Of a DNA stretch of 64,000 bases, positions 52,850 through 62,144 are shown piece after piece. Position 1 is the first letter of the stretch. The number at the start of each line of letters is the position of its first letter. Origin of the DNA: Ruminococcus flavefaciens (lineage in GTDB: Bacteria; Bacillota; Clostridia; Oscillospirales; Ruminococcaceae); assembly GCF_900108555.1 (NCBI RefSeq), contig NZ_FNWV01000009.1, forward strand, positions 1 through 64,000. The letters are read 5' to 3'. The position numbers and the translations under genes are program-made. The notes below the pieces were generated by a model. That model was not told the origin of the DNA. It saw only the letters and a list, made by a program, of their open reading frames with translations, and ran no database searches.

Positions 52850-53106
52850 TCAAAAAAGCGCGTTTTCAATACATCACTGTACATATCAAAGCTGATGTTT
52901 ACTATTCTTTCCTTTACTTCCCAGACATATGGTTTGATTTTCATTTCCAGTTCCGGGATATAAATAATGTCGCCTCTTGTCTCGGAATGCAGCTCAATAA
53001 AGCTTGAAAATTCAACATTTAGGATTCTATCAAGTATATCTTCTTTTGTCAGTATCTTTGCTTTGTCTACACTGATCAGCTGTAATATGTGAACACGGAA
53101 AAGTTT
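52850..53106 (-). pseudogene. Fragment of an unknown gene, start lost
   Basis: The minus-strand frame is open from 53106 and reads as normal protein: KILTKEDILDRILNVEF, then ELHSETRGDIIYIPELE, then KERIVNISFDMYSD and FEFSTGLG. After that it turns into Cys-rich noise. There is no start codon: the frame begins where the dockerin gene ends at 53107. It is probably the middle of a gene cut by rearrangement. Family unknown. Confidence 0.45.
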
Positions 53107-55506
53107 TTATAAGCCGAGAAGTTCTTTCTGTACAGCAAGTGCATCTGCGGTGGTAACGCCGTTGTCATCGTGATCGGCATTCTTTCTTCCCTGAGGAGTC
53201 AGTTTGTATTTATCAGGATTGGAAAGAGACTGCATTATTAATACCACATCGGACATATCCACGTTTCCGTCGATATTGGAATCACCTGTTACAGTTTTGA
53301 ACAGGTCAAGGGAGCTCATATAGCTGATTATTTTGCTTTCTACCTCATGGCTTTTTTCTGCTTCTGTCTGCGGATCATTCATTTTTTTAATTTCTTCATT
53401 TATTATTGCAACAGGATCAAGGGACGGATTTTCTGCATAATACTTGTCAAGCATATCGAGTATGTCATTATAATCCGAAGCTCCTACAGCCTTTGCAATG
53501 TAAAGCTCTATGCACTCAAGTTCTCCGATATCACAGCTGACACCGTTATTGTTAAAGTCGTAATCGTTGTTGAAAGCGTCACGTACTTCCAGCGGTGCAT
53601 CTATTTTCGCATAGATAAAGTATGAAGGAGCTTCAGGCGCCGGTATCTCAGTAAAAAGATCCTTGAAAAATGCATAATCCTGAATGTCGGTCTTTCCGTC
53701 CTTGTTTATGTCAGGCTCAGGGATCTCACCTTTCTTGACAGCATCATAATACTCAGGGAACATCTTTTCTATGTCATATTTTGCGAACCGCGGATCAAGA
53801 GGCTTGTCTTCGGGGCTTCTGACAGCGTTTACGCCGTATGTTTCGTAAATATTCTTGTATTTATAGAGATATCCCCATATATCCCAGCTGATGAAATGGT
53901 TTTCCTCGCTGTTATAATAACTGCTGTCAAAGATCTCAGGGCTGAAATTCGTATAGTTGGTTATATAATATATAAACAGCGTCTGCTCAATATCAGCGAA
54001 GCAATGGAGCGAATACTGAGAAGCGGTATCATAGAATTTTGTTGCCTTTTCCCATTCTCTCTCTGAAAGCGGATGATTGGTAGTGTATTCGGTTTTTTCA
54101 TCATAATGGGGCATTTCCTTCAGGAAAGAAATATATTCTTCATAGTCCTCAAGGAAGCCGTCATATGTTCTCTTTCTTTCATGTACCTGCCCCGGTTCCA
54201 GACTGTGATATTCATCATTTTCGTCCCAGTAACCATAACAGGTCTCATAATAATCATCATAGAATTTGTCCCGGAAGTTATACAGCAGCATGATGTCATC
54301 AAAACCGATCTCACCGTCTGAATCGATATCAGCATCAACTAAGCCATTATCCATAAGCTCAGCCATTACATTATATGATGCATTGGTATAGCACATAGCT
54401 GATTTGAGATAATATTCTATAAAATAATGTATAGGCGACATTAACTTGTCTGCGGAATCGCTGCCGTGGTATTTCAGTCTTTTAAACTTACCGTCCGACT
54501 CTTCGTAGAACATTGTATCGTAGAAATCAATTATATCGAAATCGCCGTCATCATGCCTGATATATTCAAGCGGAACAGGTTCATTATATGTATCAGGACA
54601 GTTGTCAATATAGTAATTAGGGTCAAAGTATTCAAGCTTTACCGGCTGAGTACGTACATAGTATTCCGTAATATCACAGATATTCGCATTCAAGCCTGTA
54701 GCCTGCTTGAATTCATTTATCTTTTCTTCGCAGGCGTTTATATTATTGACGATATATTCAGGAAGTTCGTCAGAACAATTGCGTTCAACTGCATAGGCGT
54801 CAAAGATGTCAAATTTACCGTCGCCGTTTATGTCAATATCCAGATCATAATCTTCAATGCAGGTTATCAAATTCTGGATATAATCAGGATACTTGTCTGT
54901 ACGTGTATACTTTAACGGCTCTGCAGCTGCAGCATTTGCAGCTGATACATTCGGAAGCATGAGCAAGGCGGTTGAAAGTGCGGCAAATCGTTTCATAATA
55001 ATTCTCCCTTCGTATAATGGTTGTTCATGATCATATGTTGTAACAGTTTCTGTAGTTTCCACAGGAACAAATTCTGTCTGTACGGCTGCTGACGAAATAA
55101 TCCTGTCAACAGCAGCGGAAGACGCAGATGCTTTAACAGATGATTTTTCAGTTTTTGATGATGATACATCTGCTGAAGAAACAGCTGTTGACCCTGCTTT
55201 CGTTACGGAAGCTGCCGCGGATGAATGGCTTGCTGTCGTTGATAAGACAGCAGCTGCCTTTTCGGCAGTCGGAGAAGTAACAGGTTCTGTAATAGCTTCG
55301 ATGATGTTACTGTTATCAGGGAACGTGTTAATGAATTTGGCTGAATCCTTGAGATGCCAGATACAGAATGCGGCTGCGGCTGATGCTGCAATACCTGAAA
55401 CAGCGACTGATACTTTTCGGATACGGCGTGTATGTTCAGCTTTTTCAGCGATAATAGCATCGCCTCTTTCCTTGACGATAGCGGCCATTTCCTTATAGTC
55501 CATCAT
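53107..55506 (-). CDS. Anti-sigma-like membrane protein fused to dockerin protein
   Basis: I choose ATG 55506, 9 nt behind AAGGAGG; it overlaps the sigma-factor gene. The 799-residue frame begins with a short cytosolic helix, a membrane helix (about residues 32-50) and a Ser/Ala/Thr-rich external stretch to about 165: an anti-sigma factor outline. Then comes a second signal peptide (MKRFAALSTALLML) at 54996, preceded by GAAGGGAGA at correct spacing, as if a separate gene starts here in the same frame. The second part has EF-hand-like segments (DINGDGKFDIFDAYA, DIDSDGEIGFDDIM, DINKDGKTDIQDY) and a C-terminal dockerin (DSNIDGNVDMSDVV to LGL). Either a stop was lost or both a fusion and a shorter secreted form are made. 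Confidence 0.8.
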   Translation of the reverse strand: MMDYKEMAAIVKERGDAIIAEKAEHTRRIRKVSVAVSGIAASAAAAFCIWHLKDSAKFINTFPDNSNIIEAITEPVTSPTAEKAAAVLSTTASHSSAAASVTKAGSTAVSSADVSSSKTEKSSVKASASSAAVDRIISSAAVQTEFVPVETTETVTTYDHEQPLYEGRIIMKRFAALSTALLMLPNVSAANAAAAEPLKYTRTDKYPDYIQNLITCIEDYDLDIDINGDGKFDIFDAYAVERNCSDELPEYIVNNINACEEKINEFKQATGLNANICDITEYYVRTQPVKLEYFDPNYYIDNCPDTYNEPVPLEYIRHDDGDFDIIDFYDTMFYEESDGKFKRLKYHGSDSADKLMSPIHYFIEYYLKSAMCYTNASYNVMAELMDNGLVDADIDSDGEIGFDDIMLLYNFRDKFYDDYYETCYGYWDENDEYHSLEPGQVHERKRTYDGFLEDYEEYISFLKEMPHYDEKTEYTTNHPLSEREWEKATKFYDTASQYSLHCFADIEQTLFIYYITNYTNFSPEIFDSSYYNSEENHFISWDIWGYLYKYKNIYETYGVNAVRSPEDKPLDPRFAKYDIEKMFPEYYDAVKKGEIPEPDINKDGKTDIQDYAFFKDLFTEIPAPEAPSYFIYAKIDAPLEVRDAFNNDYDFNNNGVSCDIGELECIELYIAKAVGASDYNDILDMLDKYYAENPSLDPVAIINEEIKKMNDPQTEAEKSHEVESKIISYMSSLDLFKTVTGDSNIDGNVDMSDVVLIMQSLSNPDKYKLTPQGRKNADHDDNGVTTADALAVQKELLGL

Positions 55507-56047
55507 ATTCAGCATCCTCCTTTTCGAGTTCTCTTTTCAGAGCATTTTTCGCTCTGTAAAGCAGATCACGTATCTGCTTGCTGCTTTTTTTCATTATCTT
55601 GCCTGCTTCGGTATTATCGAAATTCTCGAAGTAGATAAGACAAAGAATCTGGCTGTATTCGGGCTTCAGTTTGCTCACAGCAAGTCTCAGCATTGAACAT
55701 TTCTCCTGCTGCAAGTAATTCTGTTCGATATTTTCCCCGGTCGGGACGGAATAAGCGCCATCGAGAGATATTTCCGGTATCCTTGAGCGTTTCCGCTGGA
55801 TGTCAAAGGCTTTGTTCCTTCCTATAGTATATAACCATGTCTTGAATGCGGAATTTCCGTTGAAAACAGGTTTATCTACATAAAGCTTTATGAACACATC
55901 GATCGCGGCTTCCTCGGACAGCTCCATATCTCCGATAATACTGTAGATGTAATATATAAGGCCATCTTTATAGTCTTTTATGACTTCATCAATTGCGTCC
56001 CTGTCACCTGAGAGAAAACGGCTGTAGCTACCTGAACCGTCACTCAT
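55493..56047 (-). CDS. ECF-type RNA polymerase sigma factor
   Basis: The 184-residue protein has region 2 (YIYSIIGDMELSEEAAIDVFIKLY and FKTWLYTIGRNKAFDIQRK, with the -10-binding part) and region 4 (SKLKPEYSQILCLIYFENF then IMKKSSKQIRDLLYRAKNAL, the helix-turn-helix for the -35). There is no region 1 or 3, as in group IV factors. AAGGAG precedes ATG 56047. The stop overlaps the anti-sigma-like gene, so the two are stoichiometrically coupled. An external polysaccharide or wall signal sensed by the partner would release the factor (inference). Confidence 0.92.
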   Translation of the reverse strand: MSDGSGSYSRFLSGDRDAIDEVIKDYKDGLIYYIYSIIGDMELSEEAAIDVFIKLYVDKPVFNGNSAFKTWLYTIGRNKAFDIQRKRSRIPEISLDGAYSVPTGENIEQNYLQQEKCSMLRLAVSKLKPEYSQILCLIYFENFDNTEAGKIMKKSSKQIRDLLYRAKNALKRELEKEDAEYDGL

Positions 56048-57000
56048 TGTTATTCTCCTTTCGACAGGAAATATTTCCTTTGATAATTAGACGTACGGAA
56101 CATCATGAATGTCGCACCCCTTTAAAAAATTTTTTTGAGAAGTGATATCTATATTATCAGAATGATATTATTGCGTCTGTTTTCATCTGGTTTTCCTTTC
56201 TTTTGATTGTACATATTATATCATATCAGTTTCTGTGATTCAATGCTAATTGATGAATTGCTTGCGATACTTCTACTATTATTGAAAGCTGCAAAAAAAT
56301 GATGACCGCCCTATGGGCGGCTTAATGTACTGAAATAATATCTGAGGAGGAACAAGTGAGTTTAGGTGTTTTGTTTGTGTAAAACGTTTCCGTTATTGCC
56401 ACAAAAACAGATATGAATTTGATACAAAACATGGAATGGTTGATATTTGAAAATGGCTAAATATCGGGACTTGTGAACTGTATGCAAAATAATGAAATCA
56501 AATCATTCTATTCCGGCGGTGTGGGGGGCAGGGGGCGAATTACCTATGCTCCACCAAATGAAAAAGCCTATGTTTAGCCAAAAACATAGGCTTTATTTTT
56601 AGATCATTATGCTGCAAGCGGCAGAAAACACAATATTTCCGTTAAGATTTCCGTTACGTGTATCAAGAAACGCATATTGTAACAGCAAATGCTGAAGCAA
56701 TCACATAATAAAAAAATAAGGCTCTCCGTGACGGAGAGCCTCAATTCATTAGTCTGCATTATCCTTGCGCTTTTCTAGCTTGAGTTTATCCTCAAGGGCG
56801 TTTGATCAAAAACGTTAAAAACTGCCGAATATCTGTTATCGTCAACTTGTGATCCTAAAGTTTGTGCAACATACAAATCAAAGGCATAACAAGCGATCTG
56901 CTGACTATCTTTCTGTGTGCTTTTCTCATTTCAGTCTCTCCTTCCGCTTCTGCGATATTTAGTCAATGAATTATATGAGAGAATACGCCGTTATATGCCA
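56048..57000 (+). other. Gene-free region with terminators and decayed repeats
   Basis: No credible gene. A hairpin ACCGCCC/GGGCGG lies near 56305-56322. AAAGCCTATGTTT/AAACATAGGCTTT (56563-56594), with T-rich flanks, is a strong bidirectional terminator. GGCTCTCCGT/ACGGAGAGCC (56720-56740) is another. AAACTGCCGAATATC onward to CATACAAATCAAAGGCATAA (about 56818-56890) resembles 61369-61432, part of the scattered integration-scar family. Confidence 0.5.
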
Positions 57001-57031
57001 AAACTCCGACCATATGGTCGGAGTTTTTTAA
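57001..57031 (-). terminator. Terminator of the 1276-residue gene
   Basis: AAACTCCGACC (57001-57011) pairs perfectly with GGTCGGAGTTT (57016-57026). It lies just past the minus-strand stop and would work on both strands. Confidence 0.8.
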
Positions 57032-57033
57032 TA

Positions 57034-60000
57034 TTAGTCTAATGAGCTGATCTTATTTAAGAGATAAAGCTGTATACGAAGTGCATCATTGACTGTCAGA
57101 CCATTTTCATCAGCGTCTGCAAATACGGAACCCTTATTAGTAAGATGAGAAGGATCTGTTCCATCTACACCATATTTGTTTGGATTTGCAAGTGCCTGCA
57201 TGATAAGTACGATATCTGACATATCTACCTCACCGTCACCGTTTGCATCGCCATTTATTATAGGTTCGTTGTCATAATACCTTGTTTTTTTCATACCATC
57301 AAGTATACCGACTGTCCTTGTTACTACATTATTAACAGCTTCACCAACAAATATAAATGTCCACTTTTCCTCTTCGTCAGGAATATATGAGAATGAAACA
57401 TTTCCGTCAGAGTCAGCTGTCTGCTGATCAAAGTATGCTACATTATTTACGTTTAACATTTCAAATGAATCAGCAATTGCTGTTGCTGCATCCCTGATTG
57501 CAATAAATACACATTCAGTATCTGCTGCGACAACTGTTGTTACCACTGTTGTAACAGTTGTGGTGGTAGTGGTTGTAGTTGTTGTAGTGCTTGTATTGCT
57601 GACAGTTGTTGTTACAGAAGGTGTTGTCTGTGGCTTGTCGAGAGATATAAATGTATTGCCTGTTGAATTGGCAAGTGTTTCAGCAGTTGAGCCTTCATAT
57701 CCATAAACTATTATGCCTGCATTTTCAGGTATAATAGACTGACCTGAAAAAACACAATCAGGATTGTTTACTGTAATACTTTTTAATGTTTCAGAGCAGT
57801 AAAAAGCTTTCTCTCCTACATAACTTACATTTACAGGAAGCTCTACTGATGTTAATTTTGAACCATAAAATGCACAACTGCCTATATTTTTAAGAGTGTT
57901 GGGCAAATATACCTCTCTTAAACTGTTACTATTAAATTCCCATGGGTAAATTGTTGTAACACCATCATTTAAAATAACTTTCTCTATATTATCACAATCA
58001 CTAATCAAATCAAAACTATTTTTTTCGATTTCTTCTATTGTTAAATCATCGGCTTTCTCACGTGCAATATTGAAATCAGAATTTAATGTCAATACCTTTA
58101 ATTCATTACAAAGGAAGAAAACCGTTTTTTCGATTTCTTTAACCGAAGAAGGTATATTTATGCTTTCAATCCCAGAATGTGCGAACGCACATCCAAGATA
58201 CTCCAAACCATCATTTAATTTTACTTCTTTAAGATTATCACAGCCATAAAATGCACATCCATATAATCTCTTAAGATTCGCAGGAAAAGAAACGCTCTTT
58301 AACATAATACACTGTGCAAAAGCTGAATCGCCTATTTCTTCAACGCAGTCAGGAATAGATATCTTTTCAAGCTTTAAATTGGCATAAAATGCAGTCCTCC
58401 CTATTTTAGTAATTGTCGGAGGCAAAACTACTTCTTTAAGGAGCTTACAATTAATGAAGAATTCTTCCGGAATCTCATCAACATTTGTCATTGCACTTAG
58501 ATCAATACTCTCCCAACATGGACTACAAAAAGAATATATAATAACGTTTTCGTCCTTTGAAGTTTTACAAGTCTTTTTAGAAGGATCAACTACATTTTTC
58601 ATAGTATCTATTATAATATCAGAATCAAGCACAATTGCTTTTTTAGCTCCCCATTTATAATAATCAGGAAGCTGCAATCTTCCACCTTCATCTCCCCAGA
58701 AATAACAGTCGCCATTTTCACATAGCGCATAATATGTAAATGGACCTTCATAATCACTTTCAGTTTGAAAACTAATAGGCAGTCTTCCTTTTCTTATAAC
58801 GCCGCCCTTTCCTTCTTCAAACATAGCGTCATAATCCGGATCAAAAGATTTAGGTTTTAATTTTTCTTCTGATACATAAATATCAAAAGACTGAGCGTAT
58901 TTAGCATCTTCCGACCACGTCCAACCTACAATACATGCTCCTTCACGTCCATCATCAGTTTTTGCTACAACGGCGAATAACTTATCCTTGAGCAATCTAT
59001 CTTTTACAAATACTTCCAATTTACCTTTTGAATCAGTTGTATTGTTTTCAGCAATAGAATTTAAGTTATCATAATCATGACCATAAAAAATTTCAGCTCC
59101 GGAAACCGGTTCCTTTGTTTTTTTATCATATACGTTTAGTTTTATCAGATGACTTATATTCTCACATTCACCCTTACAAAAACCATCTTTACTCGACGAC
59201 CTATAAAACTTCAACGGAGAAAAAGAGAATTCTGCTACCTTCCAGTCTAATTCTAAAAAAAGAATTTTGCATTTTGCATCTGCTCCAAGAGTAAACACCA
59301 AAGAAAACGCTGTGCATTTTTCACAATCATGCCTTCTATATGAATTATTAGATGAACCATACTCTGTTTTTGCTTCTAATTTTGCTTCAATATAAGGATT
59401 CACTGTAAGTACTTTAAAACTACATAACAAAAGCTTAACTTCTGCTGTAACTCTCAAACCTACTTCTATAGTTGCCTCTAAATCTTTTACCACTGGATCT
59501 TTAGCATTAAAATCAAAACCAGTATAAGTAGAACCACTAAATGTATATTCTTTTGTATATGAATAAGAAACATTACCCTTTCCAAAAAATTCCAATTTTG
59601 GTTCAACTGATATTCCTATTATTTTATTGCCTACAATTGGAAAATCCGCATCTGAAAAAGCACTATATGTTTTAGGCTTAAGCAACTTACAAGGTATGGG
59701 TATATCCGTTTCAATTTCACCTTCAACAGAAAAGGAAACTTCTGCTGTTCCTTCAAAACTAAAATATAAATCCCAGAAACTGTAATAAACTTCAACATTA
59801 ACTTCTAACGACAGTTTTGCAAGTAACTTTTTATCTTCCACGGTTAATAACTCGTATGATAATTCTGATGTAAAAGTTGGTAACGAAGCATGATCTTTAT
59901 CAAGACACGTTGGCGAATCAAGATATAGAGGTTCAAAAGCATCAGGTGCTTTTTTAGGTTCTGTTTGATCAGTTGATTCAGGAGCAGCCTTTTGCTCTAT

Positions 60001-60864
60001 TTCTTCAATCTCAGTAGTATCAACTTTGATAAATTTGAATATCTCACTTACATCAGCATCGGCAACAGGTGTGATAATAATATTGTCTCCGCTGACTTCT
60101 GATTTTTCTACAACAAATGCAACGATATCATTTTCAGCATATACAACAGCCTTATCGCCTTTTTTGAGTACACTGATCTCATCGCACTTTTTAAAGATAA
60201 AACGTCCGTCTTCATCTTGCTCAACCGCATCATCAGGAGTTTTTATTTCCTTAACTTCATCCTGCAATACGAAAAAGTTGTTGGTTTCATCTTCGTCGAG
60301 ATTTACTACATTATCCTCCTCAAAATCTTCAGTAGTTGAACTGAGAATATTCTGCATAGCCTGGGTCTCTTTATTATAATATGCAGGCTTGGAAAGGGGT
60401 TCCTGAAGCATTTTTCCTACCAAAAATGCCTTAACGAGGTAATGCTCAGGAAGAACGTCAAGAATAGTCAGTTCTGCATAGCCGTCTCCGTCAGCTGACA
60501 ATTCTGAAGTAACTGATGAATAAAGCTGTGTTCCTTCGTCATTATAGATTCCTACAAACAGAGTACAGTCTTCCTTTGCGTGATAGTTGACAACTACTGA
60601 TGACATATATCGGTCATGCTCTACCTTGTAGATAATGAAATCAGGATTCTCTGCTTCATTTGGTTCATCACTTGCAACGTTAGGTGCATTGTAATTAAGC
60701 GAACCGAACATACCGTTTCCTGCCGTTTGCTGTTGTTCAGCAGCAACAGTGCTTTCATCTGTTTCATACCCCACTTCAGCAGATGAAACTATACTTGTGA
60801 GTGTGGATACCGTCATTACCGCAGAAAGTATGAACGATACCGCTTTTTTGAATTGGATTTTCAT
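57034..60864 (-). CDS. Large secreted leucine-rich-repeat protein with dockerin
   Basis: ATG 60864, behind GGAGGATAACC, gives 1276 residues starting MKIQFKKAVSFILSAVMTVS, a clear signal peptide; a longer frame to 60951 adds no site. An acidic N-terminal region with beta domains extends to about 600. A Cys-containing central beta domain, BspA-type LRRs (about 770-1070, such as LEKISIPDCVEEIGDSAF), a Thr-only linker (about 1110-1130) and a C-terminal dockerin follow. The dockerin repeats are GDANGDGEVDMSDIVLIM and ADADENGLTVNDALRI. The protein is probably displayed on the cellulosome or cell surface and binds ligands through the LRR part. It is monocistronic with a terminator at 57001. Confidence 0.9.
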   Translation of the reverse strand: MKIQFKKAVSFILSAVMTVSTLTSIVSSAEVGYETDESTVAAEQQQTAGNGMFGSLNYNAPNVASDEPNEAENPDFIIYKVEHDRYMSSVVVNYHAKEDCTLFVGIYNDEGTQLYSSVTSELSADGDGYAELTILDVLPEHYLVKAFLVGKMLQEPLSKPAYYNKETQAMQNILSSTTEDFEEDNVVNLDEDETNNFFVLQDEVKEIKTPDDAVEQDEDGRFIFKKCDEISVLKKGDKAVVYAENDIVAFVVEKSEVSGDNIIITPVADADVSEIFKFIKVDTTEIEEIEQKAAPESTDQTEPKKAPDAFEPLYLDSPTCLDKDHASLPTFTSELSYELLTVEDKKLLAKLSLEVNVEVYYSFWDLYFSFEGTAEVSFSVEGEIETDIPIPCKLLKPKTYSAFSDADFPIVGNKIIGISVEPKLEFFGKGNVSYSYTKEYTFSGSTYTGFDFNAKDPVVKDLEATIEVGLRVTAEVKLLLCSFKVLTVNPYIEAKLEAKTEYGSSNNSYRRHDCEKCTAFSLVFTLGADAKCKILFLELDWKVAEFSFSPLKFYRSSSKDGFCKGECENISHLIKLNVYDKKTKEPVSGAEIFYGHDYDNLNSIAENNTTDSKGKLEVFVKDRLLKDKLFAVVAKTDDGREGACIVGWTWSEDAKYAQSFDIYVSEEKLKPKSFDPDYDAMFEEGKGGVIRKGRLPISFQTESDYEGPFTYYALCENGDCYFWGDEGGRLQLPDYYKWGAKKAIVLDSDIIIDTMKNVVDPSKKTCKTSKDENVIIYSFCSPCWESIDLSAMTNVDEIPEEFFINCKLLKEVVLPPTITKIGRTAFYANLKLEKISIPDCVEEIGDSAFAQCIMLKSVSFPANLKRLYGCAFYGCDNLKEVKLNDGLEYLGCAFAHSGIESINIPSSVKEIEKTVFFLCNELKVLTLNSDFNIAREKADDLTIEEIEKNSFDLISDCDNIEKVILNDGVTTIYPWEFNSNSLREVYLPNTLKNIGSCAFYGSKLTSVELPVNVSYVGEKAFYCSETLKSITVNNPDCVFSGQSIIPENAGIIVYGYEGSTAETLANSTGNTFISLDKPQTTPSVTTTVSNTSTTTTTTTTTTTVTTVVTTVVAADTECVFIAIRDAATAIADSFEMLNVNNVAYFDQQTADSDGNVSFSYIPDEEEKWTFIFVGEAVNNVVTRTVGILDGMKKTRYYDNEPIINGDANGDGEVDMSDIVLIMQALANPNKYGVDGTDPSHLTNKGSVFADADENGLTVNDALRIQLYLLNKISSLD

Positions 60865-61082
60865 GGTTATCCTCCTATATAAATATTCTATGCTGCAACA
60901 TATCAATATTGCAACATTATATATTATAAGGACAAGGATATTTTTTGTCAACTACATGATTACTGATTTTACATATTCTTAATAATCTAATAGTAATTTT
61001 TTCACATAAAAAGCCATAGGTGTTTCTTTAATTCTATGGCAATTTAAAATATACTGTGCGAGAAAATCATAAGTATCTCTGA

Positions 61083-61210
61083 TCTTATTATATTCCCACC
61101 TGCATTAAATATGTAAGCTCTATTTTATGCTCCATAGACCTCATGCTGTTTCGTGTAAATTTCCATCGCTGTTCTGGACTAATCATATTGCTGATATGCC
61201 ACACTTTTAA
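61083..61210 (-). repeat. Decayed repeat, copy B (partner 52567)
   Basis: TTATATTCCCACCTGCATT (61087-61105) and what follows match copy A. The minus-strand reading gives SPEQRWKF and later TYLMQVGI with a stop. No start codon or ribosome site is present. Confidence 0.6.
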
Positions 61211-61440
61211 ATTATATAGCTCTCACAAATTAATTTGTGAGAGCTAATATTTTCCTACACTTTTCCTACAGTTTTAAGATTTTTTCTGCAAAGGCAATAA
61301 GCGTCAAATCAGCTTTAGTCCTCGAAAAATAGGTACAAAACAGGATCCTATTAAAACACAAGAAACTGCCGAAAATCCGTCAGCGTCGGCTTGTGGTTTC
61401 GAAGATTGTAGAGCATACAAAATCAACGTTATAACTATGC
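61211..61440 (+). other. Intergenic scar preceding the third HhH gene
   Basis: AGCTCTCACAAATTAATTTGTGAGAGCT (61219-61246) is a long perfect palindrome. TTTTCCTACAC and TTTTCCTACAG follow as a direct repeat. TCGGCTTGTGGTTTCGAAG (61387-61405) is the same tRNA-like scar as at 43127. No gene. Confidence 0.45.
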
Positions 61441-61500
61441 GAACCGCCATGTGGCGGTTCTGTTTTATGTATTTACATTATATAGGTGATATGGTATAAT
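61441..61500 (+). promoter_or_regulatory. Hairpin plus promoter module of HhH copy 3
   Basis: GAACCGCC/GGCGGTTC (61441-61460) is followed by TTTACA (61472-61477), a 17-bp spacer with TGATATG, and TATAAT (61495-61500). Confidence 0.7.
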
Positions 61501-61530
61501 AGGTTACAAGAAACGAATAATGAGCTATAT

Positions 61531-61761
61531 ATGGGACAGAAAGAGATCATCGACAGGGACACTTACCGAAAGATCAAGAAAATGAACCGTGAGGAGCTTA
61601 CAAAGTTCATTCTCAAGTACGGGGATGAGCTGCTCGGAGAACAGGGCAAGACCATTGATCTCCCGGCTCTTGAGGCAGAACTCAGTAAGATCAAAGGTAT
61701 CGGAGGTAAGCGACTTGAGGAAATAATGGTTGTTATAGAGAAATTTTTAGATATTGAATAG
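61531..61761 (+). CDS. Small helix-hairpin-helix protein, copy 3
   Basis: ATG 61531 (MGQKEIIDRDTYRKIKK) starts a 76-residue protein nearly identical to copy 1 at 43273; differences are scattered and conservative (R/K, K/Q, D/E). KGIGGKRLEEI is the DNA-binding hairpin. The ribosome site (TGAGCTATAT) is weaker than in copy 1. It lies 14 bp before a small lipoprotein gene. Keeping the protein while its surroundings changed suggests a selected role or recent spread. Confidence 0.75.
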   Translation: MGQKEIIDRDTYRKIKKMNREELTKFILKYGDELLGEQGKTIDLPALEAELSKIKGIGGKRLEEIMVVIEKFLDIE

Positions 61762-61775
61762 CAGGAGAAATAAAA

Positions 61776-61988
61776 ATGAAAAAACTACTTATCTTATCAC
61801 TTTTAATTGTAGGAATTATGTCTATATTCAGTTGCTCTGATAACACCTCCTCTATTGAGGAGCTACCTGCTCCTAACCCCGACAAGACCGACAACGGCAG
61901 ACTTGTCTATGCCTACAAGAAGATCATCGCAGCTCTCAGGCTCACCGAGGAGCTTATGGCGGAGATTGATCAGGTTGTGGAGTTCTGA
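61776..61988 (+). CDS. Small lipoprotein
   Basis: The 70-residue protein starts at ATG 61776 behind CAGGAGAAAT. The signal peptide MKKLLILSLLIVGIMSIFSC ends in a lipobox with Cys20. The mature part is a short Pro/Asp-rich spacer and one amphipathic helix (YAYKKIIAALRLTEELMAEI). It probably sits on the outer face of the membrane. No family recognised. A strong terminator follows. Confidence 0.75.
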   Translation: MKKLLILSLLIVGIMSIFSCSDNTSSIEELPAPNPDKTDNGRLVYAYKKIIAALRLTEELMAEIDQVVEF

Positions 61989-61997
61989 ATAACGCAA

Positions 61998-62038
61998 AAA
62001 AGACAGATACCTCTAGGATGGAAGTATCTGTCTTTTGT
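61998..62038 (+). terminator. Terminator after the small lipoprotein (bidirectional)
   Basis: AAAAGACAGATAC (61998-62010) pairs with GTATCTGTCTTTT (62024-62036), a perfect 13-bp stem that also faces the GH9 gene on the other strand. Confidence 0.85.
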
Positions 62039-62144
62039 TGTTATAGCCCGCTGTATAGGTCTTTACATGATAGTTGTTGAAAAACTTCTATATTAGTACC
62101 GACCTAATTACAGGCGGATAATTTTTATTCGTTTTCAGATATAT

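Noticed and set aside
52570..52944. Minus-strand 124-codon frame taken as a whole gene
   Set aside because: The ATG lies inside a longer frame without a start, and the second half is Cys-rich noise and a decayed repeat; I kept only the 52850-53106 scrap.
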